Shown: one piece after another, positions 1 to 3,855 of the stretch
Numbering within the stretch: the stretch's first letter is position 1
Layout: the number at the start of each line of letters is the position of its first letter
Source of the DNA: BRH-c25 sp041690515
GTDB taxonomy: Bacteria > Bacillota > Clostridia > Lutisporales > Lutisporaceae
NCBI GenBank assembly: GCA_041690515.1
Contig: JAWLHF010000143.1
Span: 1-6,594 of the forward strand
Direction: 5' to 3'
Length of the DNA: 6,594 nt
The notes under the pieces: model-generated
What the model was told of the DNA's origin: nothing
Database searches by the model: none
What the model saw: the letters and a program-made list of their open reading frames with translations, nothing else
Program-made: the position numbers and the translations under genes

Positions 1-4
1 GATT

Positions 5-25
5 TAATAATATGGTATATTATTA
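5..25. other. AT-only inverted repeat downstream of the first gene
   Basis: Positions 5-13 and 17-25 form a perfect 9-bp inverted repeat around a GGT spacer, just beyond the stop codon of the minus-strand gene. Every pair is A-T and no U-run follows on the minus strand, so it would make a weak terminator at best. It could be part of a terminator or promoter cut off by the window edge. Confidence 0.25.
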
Positions 26-48
26 TTTATGTCAAGTAAATTCTTTGT

Positions 49-456
49 TTATTCTATAACAAGTGTATTGTATGGATCATAGGGCATTATGCGGTAATCT
101 AATTTTTCCGCTTCAAGCCCCTCCATAAATGAAATCAGCTCCCTTAGCCCTTTAGGATATATGTTCTGGATCTCATCCTTAATATTATATATTATTTCAT
201 ATGCCTTCCTGCTTTGAAACTCATCCAGCAGGCCCAGCCTCTCCGCCAAATGCAATATTTCGTGGAGCAGCTCAATATTTCTTCTATCAATAGCATAATC
301 GGCAAAAAAGCTGAATGCTAATGCGGCTATGCTTTTCTCATCCTCATCAGAACTTCTTCTCATCACATCCATAGTAATGTCTATGTTATCCATTATATGT
401 CCGCAGCCTACTTTTTCCGCTGCTTCCCTTAAACCTTCAAGCGCCTCATCTATCAT
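49..456 (-). CDS. Hypothetical small acidic helical protein, 135 aa
   Basis: I do not recognise this protein. It starts with ATG at 454-456, seven bases after a strong GGAGGAG ribosome binding site at 464-470, and ends with TAA at 49-51, so the start is well supported. The product is rich in Glu, Asp, Leu and Ile and reads as a chain of amphipathic helices (about residues 3-17, 42-56, 59-75, 80-97 and 102-116), with an acidic stretch SSDEDE at 35-40 and a GCGH at 17-20. There is no signal peptide or membrane segment, so it is probably cytosolic. It is divergent from the Gre-like gene across a 358-bp control region and has no co-directional partner inside the window; what lies downstream cannot be seen. 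A small regulatory or adaptor role would fit the composition, but nothing in the sequence shows it. Confidence 0.8.
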   Translation of the reverse strand: MIDEALEGLREAAEKVGCGHIMDNIDITMDVMRRSSDEDEKSIAALAFSFFADYAIDRRNIELLHEILHLAERLGLLDEFQSRKAYEIIYNIKDEIQNIYPKGLRELISFMEGLEAEKLDYRIMPYDPYNTLVIE

Positions 457-485
457 ACCAATTCTCCTCCCTAAATAAGAATCCC

Positions 486-518
486 ACCCAACAACACATT
501 CAGAGATTGTTGTTGGGT
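486..518 (-). promoter_or_regulatory. Perfect 11-bp hairpin in the leader of the small acidic protein gene
   Basis: ACCCAACAACA at 486-496 is exactly complementary to 508-518 around an 11-nt spacer. It lies 15 bp upstream of the ribosome binding site of the minus-strand gene, so it would sit in the mRNA leader if transcription starts near 564. No U-run follows on either strand, so a plain intrinsic terminator is unlikely; an RNA structure controlling translation or stability, or a protein operator, are alternatives. Confidence 0.5.
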
Positions 519-570
519 CTCGGGAACCTTGTTGTATTCACAATAAAAATAAAACATTGTTTGATTTGTT

Positions 571-600
571 TATATAGATATATTTTTTCAAAATCGGCAA
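571..600 (-). promoter_or_regulatory. Candidate sigma-A promoter for the small acidic protein gene
   Basis: On the minus strand, TTGCCG (595-600) and TATATA (571-576) are 18 bp apart. The predicted start near 564 would give a leader of roughly 108 nt that includes the hairpin at 486-518. The region is so AT-rich that a chance match is possible, and a plus-strand pair (TTGTTT 557-562, TATATT 579-584) overlaps it. Confidence 0.35.
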
Positions 601-674
601 TAACTATTCCGCATATTTTGAATAGGTATCTGCAGCAGCAGAATAATTCCACTAAATATTAGTTTTTCAATTAA

Positions 675-710
675 ATGTAAATGCAATCCACTATTTACAT
701 CCATTTACAT
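675..710. repeat. Three ATTTACAT motifs, one inverted and two direct
   Basis: ATTTACAT occurs at 693-700 and 703-710 exactly 10 bp apart, one helical turn, and in reverse orientation at 675-682. The outer pair extends into a perfect 12-bp inverted repeat (672-683 with 702-713). Same-face spacing plus an inverted copy is typical of binding sites for a dimeric or cooperative transcription factor. The second site overlaps the -35 element of the promoter candidate for the Gre-like gene. Confidence 0.5.
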
Positions 711-722
711 TTATGTTAAACT
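694..722 (+). promoter_or_regulatory. Candidate promoter of the Gre-like gene
   Basis: TTTACA (694-699) and TAAACT (717-722) are 17 bp apart, and TGT directly precedes the -10 hexamer, giving an extended -10 motif. The predicted start near 729 would place the hairpin at 731-761 at the very 5' end of the transcript, with a leader of about 86 nt before the GTG start. The -10 hexamer matches the consensus at only four of six positions. Confidence 0.4.
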
Positions 723-730
723 ATATTCAT

Positions 731-774
731 AGGCATTTTGCAGTATTTCTGCAAGGTGCCTTGTTATATTATTT
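731..774 (+). promoter_or_regulatory. Leader hairpin with terminator-like tail before the Gre-like gene
   Basis: AGGCATTTTGCAG (731-743) pairs with 749-761 around the loop TATTT, giving a 13-bp stem whose only non-Watson-Crick positions are two U-G wobbles (736/756 and 737/755) in the plus-strand RNA. On the other strand these become A-C mismatches, so the structure favours plus-strand RNA. A T-rich run, TTGTTATATTATTT, follows from 761. It could act as a leaky attenuator or as a 5' stabilising hairpin. The inner TTGCAG-N5-CTGCAA (738-754) is also a perfect DNA palindrome and could instead be an operator. Confidence 0.45.
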
Positions 775-814
775 ATGCATTTCCCATTTAATGTAATATT
801 GAGGAGGTAATGAA

Positions 815-1285
815 GTGTCAAAGTATGTAGTATCGAAACGCATATATGAAATGCTCATCGATCATCTTACCAAAATCAAAGAGGAAAAGAACTTTGTAAT
901 TGAAAAATACTATCCTGTGTGGACTGACGAAAGAAGTGATTTTCAAGAGCTTATGGATTCATATATAGAGGGTATTGATAGTATTTTATCTTATGAGGTT
1001 AAGGTGTCTGACAACGGATCTGACGATTGTCCTTTTGTTATCATTGGCTGCCAGATGATACTGAAGGACTCTTATACCAATTTGACTGAGGAAATGCAGA
1101 TTGTCTCTCCCTTTAACAACGGAATGGACTATTCTTCAGATAGTGCTTCATACTTATCCCCTATGGGCAGATCCTTTCTGCTCAAGAAAGTTAAAGACCT
1201 TGTCAAGGTTGAAACCCCAATGGGGATATTCGAATATACAATTGAATCAATCAAGCTTCCTTCTGATATTCTCCAATACACTTAG
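815..1285 (+). CDS. GreA/GreB-family transcription elongation factor, 156 aa
   Basis: Gre factors insert a coiled coil into the RNA polymerase secondary channel and stimulate cleavage of backtracked RNA. The length matches GreA (about 158 aa). The C-terminal half (residues 73-147) carries the family signature: PFVIIG at 73-78, then SYLSPMGRSFLLKKVKDLV around 112-130 and a TPMG...YTIESI ending, equivalent to the SPlGraLlgk...V.vptP.G...yeI pattern. The N-terminal half (5-60) reads as a coiled coil, and its turn has the acidic cluster TDERSDFQEL (37-46), in the place of the catalytic Asp/Glu tip, but without the usual GDLKENAEYH wording. It may therefore be a divergent paralogue rather than the housekeeping GreA. 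Translation starts at GTG 815-817, seven bases after GAGGAGG (801-807). The gene stands alone and ends at a strong terminator. I infer the RNA polymerase-binding role from the family. Confidence 0.85.
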   Translation: MSKYVVSKRIYEMLIDHLTKIKEEKNFVIEKYYPVWTDERSDFQELMDSYIEGIDSILSYEVKVSDNGSDDCPFVIIGCQMILKDSYTNLTEEMQIVSPFNNGMDYSSDSASYLSPMGRSFLLKKVKDLVKVETPMGIFEYTIESIKLPSDILQYT

Positions 1286-1292
1286 TCTATTA

Positions 1293-1322
1293 AAAAACAG
1301 CTGTGCATTTGCAGCTGTTTTT
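1293..1322. terminator. Bidirectional intrinsic terminator between convergent genes
   Basis: AAAAACAGCTG (1293-1303) is perfectly complementary to 1312-1322 around an 8-nt loop. The stem core is CAGCTG and it is flanked by A6 on the left and T5 on the right, so it can end the Gre-like transcript on the plus strand and the kinase transcript on the minus strand. It sits 7 bp after the Gre-like stop and 14 bp after the kinase stop. Confidence 0.9.
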
Positions 1323-1336
1323 GTCATTATCCGCCT

Positions 1337-3265
1337 TTAATAAACATCTGAAAATTCTATTGTTATGGATTGCACAAGTCTATTGTCCGATATCTGCTGT
1401 ATATTGTTTTCCCTTCTTCTCTCATTTGTCTTTTTAGATGGTATCATAATGGTGAAGTTGCTCCCTTTATCCTTTTCACTTTCAAGAAATATCTCTCCGT
1501 CCAGAGCATTTACCATGAGCTTTACAAGAAACAGTCCTATTCCTGTGCCTTCTGCCTGCATTGTCATAAGGCTGTCCACCTGACCAAAGCGTTCAAATAT
1601 CACGCTCTGCTTCTCCTTAGGTATTCCCAATCCCTGATCCTTTACACTGATACATACCATTCTTCTGTTATTATGAATTTTACCATACACATTTACAAAT
1701 ACCCTTTTACCTGCGGGAGTAAATTTAATTGCATTTGAAAGAAGGTTCAGCATTATCCTCTCCAGTTTCTCATCATCAACACCTATGACTCTCTTGGGAA
1801 ACTTTGAAGTAAAGACTATCTCCACATCCTTCTGCTGTGCATATATTGCCACAGATTCACTGATAGCCCTTGCCAGATACACGATGTCAATATTTCTTTT
1901 CCTTAGCTTTATCCGTCCTGCATTTATTCTGGCAATATCCAGGAGATTATTCACAAGTCTCTGCTGACGGAGGGAATTCTGTTTTATCTTAGTAATCAAT
2001 GTCCTTGCCTTATCAGGTATCTGATTGGCATATATGTATTCCAGACTCTGAACAGCTGCATTTATTACCGTTAATGGTGTTTTGAACTCATGAGAGATAA
2101 AATAAAGGAATTCATCCTTCATCTGCAGCACGTCCTCCATATGATTCCTCTTTTCCACCTCATCCGTAACGTCGATAGCAACCATCAGCAATTCTACGAT
2201 ATCTTCATTTTCATCAGTGATAGGCTGATAGGTTATGTTGTAATAGAACTTACGTCCGTTTTTAAATACCTCCATCTTCTCATGACATACCGTAGATTTT
2301 GTCTTTTCCAAACGATTCAAAAAAACAGCATAATTCCATTCCTCTATTACAGGTATCACCTTGCAAATACTTCTTCCGATTATCTGAGATTTTACTATAT
2401 TATTCTGCATACCTAAAATCGCTATCAGATCTGAAAGAGCCTTTTGGTTTATCTCAATTACCTTAAGTTCCGGATATGACAAATAAACAATAGGCAGGTT
2501 CATAGAATTAAAAAGCTTGTACAGGCAATCTCTGTTGACCTCAATCAGATGTTGATATTTCCTGTTCATCACCTTTTCAGTAACATCGTTGTGTATAAGC
2601 AGCAGATACCTCACCTTGTCCCCCTTAAAAACCGGGGACAGGGTCAATCTTGCATAATACCTGCCAATACCCGTAAACTCCATGCACTTTTCATCATAGT
2701 AAACAGCTTTGCCGGTTGATGCAGCTTTCTCACAAATTTCATATATTTCATTTTCCCTAAATCCCGGGATAAAATCCTCAATTCTAAGACCGAGCATCTC
2801 CTCCCTTGTCGGACAATGCTTACCAAAGAACTTGAAAAAGCTGGTGTTGGCTTTTAAAAGTGTATATTCAGGAACGCTGCAAAGGGCAATAACCGTGTCA
2901 TTTGCAGAGTTAGCCCACTCCAGAAACGGATAATTCTCATCGAAAAGGCTGTTGTCTATAAGCTGGAAAACATAGATCTCCTGCTGAGTTTGATAGTTTT
3001 CGATGTATCTTATAGAAACTTCCTTAACATTATTGTCTCTGTCGAACATGAAGCATTCATATTCGCGATGGTCCTTGAAAGAATCTTTATCGATAGTGAT
3101 TTTAAGATGTGTCTTCCAAATCTCGTCTATTTCTCTTCCAAGTATATACTTTTCATCATATCCTGTAATACAGTGGAAAAGCGAATTTATCTCCACTGCC
3201 TTACCTTCCGTTGCTGCCAGATATGCCATATCTGTCATCCCAATATCTCCAATACCGCTGTCCAA
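1337..3265 (-). CDS. Soluble PAS-domain sensor histidine kinase, about 642 aa
   Basis: The protein autophosphorylates a histidine and passes the phosphate to an unidentified response regulator. Numbered from TTG 3263-3265, it has three PAS-like domains (about 12-103, 118-231, 247-369); the last two end in DVTE and DVTD, as PAS/PAC units do. The HisKA helix follows with SHEFKTPLTVI and phospho-acceptor His392, then the ATPase domain: N-box NLLSNAIKF (Asn507/511), G1 DQGLGIP (543-549), F-box FERFGQ (557-562), G2 GTGIGLFLVK (573-582). All catalytic motifs are intact. There is no membrane segment or signal peptide, so it senses a cytosolic cue, perhaps through a PAS-bound ligand. A tail of about 33 residues ending IEFSDVY extends past the catalytic domain. 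No response regulator is adjacent. Start choice: the longest frame begins at ATG 3308-3310 without a ribosome binding site; TTG 3263-3265 has GGGGGTGA eight bases upstream; ATG 3236-3238 has GGAG eight bases upstream and would still keep PAS1. Confidence 0.9.
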   Translation of the reverse strand: MDSGIGDIGMTDMAYLAATEGKAVEINSLFHCITGYDEKYILGREIDEIWKTHLKITIDKDSFKDHREYECFMFDRDNNVKEVSIRYIENYQTQQEIYVFQLIDNSLFDENYPFLEWANSANDTVIALCSVPEYTLLKANTSFFKFFGKHCPTREEMLGLRIEDFIPGFRENEIYEICEKAASTGKAVYYDEKCMEFTGIGRYYARLTLSPVFKGDKVRYLLLIHNDVTEKVMNRKYQHLIEVNRDCLYKLFNSMNLPIVYLSYPELKVIEINQKALSDLIAILGMQNNIVKSQIIGRSICKVIPVIEEWNYAVFLNRLEKTKSTVCHEKMEVFKNGRKFYYNITYQPITDENEDIVELLMVAIDVTDEVEKRNHMEDVLQMKDEFLYFISHEFKTPLTVINAAVQSLEYIYANQIPDKARTLITKIKQNSLRQQRLVNNLLDIARINAGRIKLRKRNIDIVYLARAISESVAIYAQQKDVEIVFTSKFPKRVIGVDDEKLERIMLNLLSNAIKFTPAGKRVFVNVYGKIHNNRRMVCISVKDQGLGIPKEKQSVIFERFGQVDSLMTMQAEGTGIGLFLVKLMVNALDGEIFLESEKDKGSNFTIMIPSKKTNERRRENNIQQISDNRLVQSITIEFSDVY

Positions 3266-3375
3266 GCTGCTCACCCCCAAAATGTATGACTGCAGTTGAT
3301 CTTCTGCCATTTATAAGACAACGGCTGCTCATACCGTTAAGTCCTATGCAGTTTGATAATTACTCATGTATATTA

Positions 3376-3404
3376 ATTATCGTACAAAACCATAAGATTT
3401 CCAA
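3376..3404 (-). promoter_or_regulatory. Sigma-A promoter of the histidine kinase
   Basis: On the minus strand TTGGAA (3399-3404) and GATAAT (3376-3381) are exactly 17 bp apart, with four and five of six positions matching the TTGACA and TATAAT consensus. Transcription would start near 3369, giving a leader of about 60 nt to the ATG at 3310 or about 104 nt to the TTG at 3265. A perfect palindrome overlaps the -35 element. Confidence 0.6.
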
Positions 3405-3413
3405 TAATTATTG
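3402..3413. promoter_or_regulatory. Perfect 12-bp palindrome at the kinase -35 element
   Basis: CAATAATTATTG reads the same on both strands and overlaps three bases of the -35 hexamer TTGGAA. This position suits a repressor or autoregulatory operator. The site is AT-rich, so chance remains possible. Confidence 0.3.
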
Positions 3414-3484
3414 TTATACAAAAACAACCCTTGTTCGACTTATTATTGCATATCTGGAGTCGTAAAAATAGAATGATGCGCAAC

Positions 3485-3545
3485 AAACGGACGCGCAATG
3501 CGCGCCCCTACAATATCCGTAGGGGCGGCCATTGGCCGTCCGTTT
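3485..3545. repeat. Composite palindromic repeat, 61 bp, cloverleaf-like
   Basis: This is a 27-bp inverted repeat (3485-3511 with 3519-3545, 4 mismatches) around AATATCC. The outer ends AAACGGACG and CGTCCGTTT pair exactly, the inner ends CCCCTAC and GTAGGGG pair exactly, and each half also folds on itself (CGCGC-AAT-GCGCG at 3492-3504, CGGCC-ATT-GGCCG at 3526-3538). The four mismatches between halves are two compensatory pairs, so both inner hairpins keep full pairing. It resembles dispersed CCCCTAC/GTAGGGG-bounded GC-rich palindromes that I recall from intergenic regions of many bacteria, but I cannot name the family. It is much more GC-rich than its surroundings, in line with a mobile or imported origin. 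Confidence 0.75.
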
Positions 3546-3560
3546 ATATCGCATTTCTCA

Positions 3561-3634
3561 GGGCAGGCATGGAAACCTGCCCCTACGTATTATTCAACCA
3601 AATCACTGGTAGGGGACGATTTCCATACCGTCCC
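3561..3634. repeat. Second composite palindromic repeat with matching hairpins
   Basis: Two related 26-nt units face each other: 3561-3586 (stem GGGCAGG with CCTGCCC, tail CCCCTAC) and 3609-3634 in reverse (stem GGGACG with CGTCCC, head GTAGGGG), separated by 22 bp. Both share an ATGGAAA loop when read in the same orientation. They differ at six positions, four of which are compensatory changes in two stem pairs. The CCCCTAC/GTAGGGG ends match those of the repeat at 3485-3545, so the two belong to one family with different stem sequences. Confidence 0.7.
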
Positions 3635-3650
3635 GTTAATAACACATCAT

Positions 3651-3750
3651 GGTTGCGGCTGGATTTAAAAGTCCGCCAAAGCCCTGCATAAACACCCGAA
3701 ACTCGCAACAGGACCCCTGAGTCACGACCCTGTGCTTGCATCTCGCAACC
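3651..3750. other. 100-bp structured segment bounded by inverted repeats
   Basis: GGTTGCG at 3651-3657 pairs exactly with CGCAACC at 3744-3750, framing precisely 100 bp. Inside are a further CGCAAC (3704-3709), a GGC.GGATTT...AAGTCC-GCC hairpin with one bulge (about 3657-3677), and a CAGG...CCTG pair (3709-3712 and 3729-3732). A terminator hairpin starts 2 bp after the segment. It has no convincing coding content. It may be a further repeat module or a small structured RNA; no promoter was identified with confidence. Confidence 0.35.
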
Positions 3751-3751
3751 G

Positions 3752-3775
3752 AAAATGCGACTATGTCGCATTTTT
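3752..3775. terminator. Intrinsic terminator hairpin in the long gap
   Basis: AAAATGCGAC (3752-3761) pairs perfectly with 3765-3774 around the loop TAT, and T5 ends at 3775. The stem is strong, and A- and T-runs on both sides allow use in either direction, slightly better on the plus strand. On the minus strand it would back up the terminator of the surface protein gene; on the plus strand it would end a transcript from the repeat cluster, if one exists. Confidence 0.75.
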
Positions 3776-3786
3776 CTACAAATATG

Positions 3787-3833
3787 AAAAAGAGAGTATC
3801 GCTAACTACATATTCAGCAGCTTTGCGATACTC
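3787..3833 (-). terminator. Intrinsic terminator of the surface protein gene
   Basis: On the minus strand GAGTATCGC (3825-3833) pairs perfectly with GCGATACTC (3794-3802), followed after two bases by a T5 run at 3787-3791. The loop is long (22 nt) but can add two inner A-U pairs. It begins 22 bp after the stop codon of the surface protein gene. Confidence 0.75.
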
Positions 3834-3855
3834 CCGTGAGGTTGATTTGTGTGCT

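Larger units (their letters stand above)
457..814. other. Divergent intergenic control region
   Basis: This 358-bp stretch separates two divergent genes and has no convincing coding content. From left to right it contains the ribosome binding site of the minus-strand gene (464-470), a perfect hairpin (486-518), overlapping AT-rich promoter candidates for both strands (557-600), three copies of ATTTACAT (675-710), a plus-strand promoter candidate (694-722), a 13-bp hairpin followed by a T-rich run (731-774), and the GAGGAGG ribosome binding site of the plus-strand gene (801-807). It is unusually dense in symmetric elements for its size. Confidence 0.7.

Noticed and set aside
486..518. T-box or other known riboswitch upstream of the first gene
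   Set aside because: No T-box AGGGTGGNACCGCG-like sequence or other recognisable riboswitch core is present, only a simple hairpin.
2090..2416. Plus-strand open frame of 108 codons inside the kinase gene
   Set aside because: It is a shadow of the well-supported kinase coding frame on the opposite strand, without a ribosome binding site.
3485..3634. CRISPR array
   Set aside because: Repeat units face each other as palindromes, are not direct repeats with uniform spacers, and no cas gene is nearby.
3431..3691. Plus-strand open frame of 86 codons over the repeat cluster
   Set aside because: It spans the GC-rich hairpins, lacks a convincing start signal and crosses both repeats; its openness is a by-product of repeat composition.
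3651..3750. tRNA or insertion sequence remnant
   Set aside because: No anticodon or T-arm pattern and no transposase fragment could be read; the 7-bp ends alone do not define an insertion sequence.
3583..3771. Minus-strand open frame of 62 codons over the repeat cluster
   Set aside because: It runs through the palindromic repeats and the terminator, has no ribosome binding site, and its composition follows the repeats.
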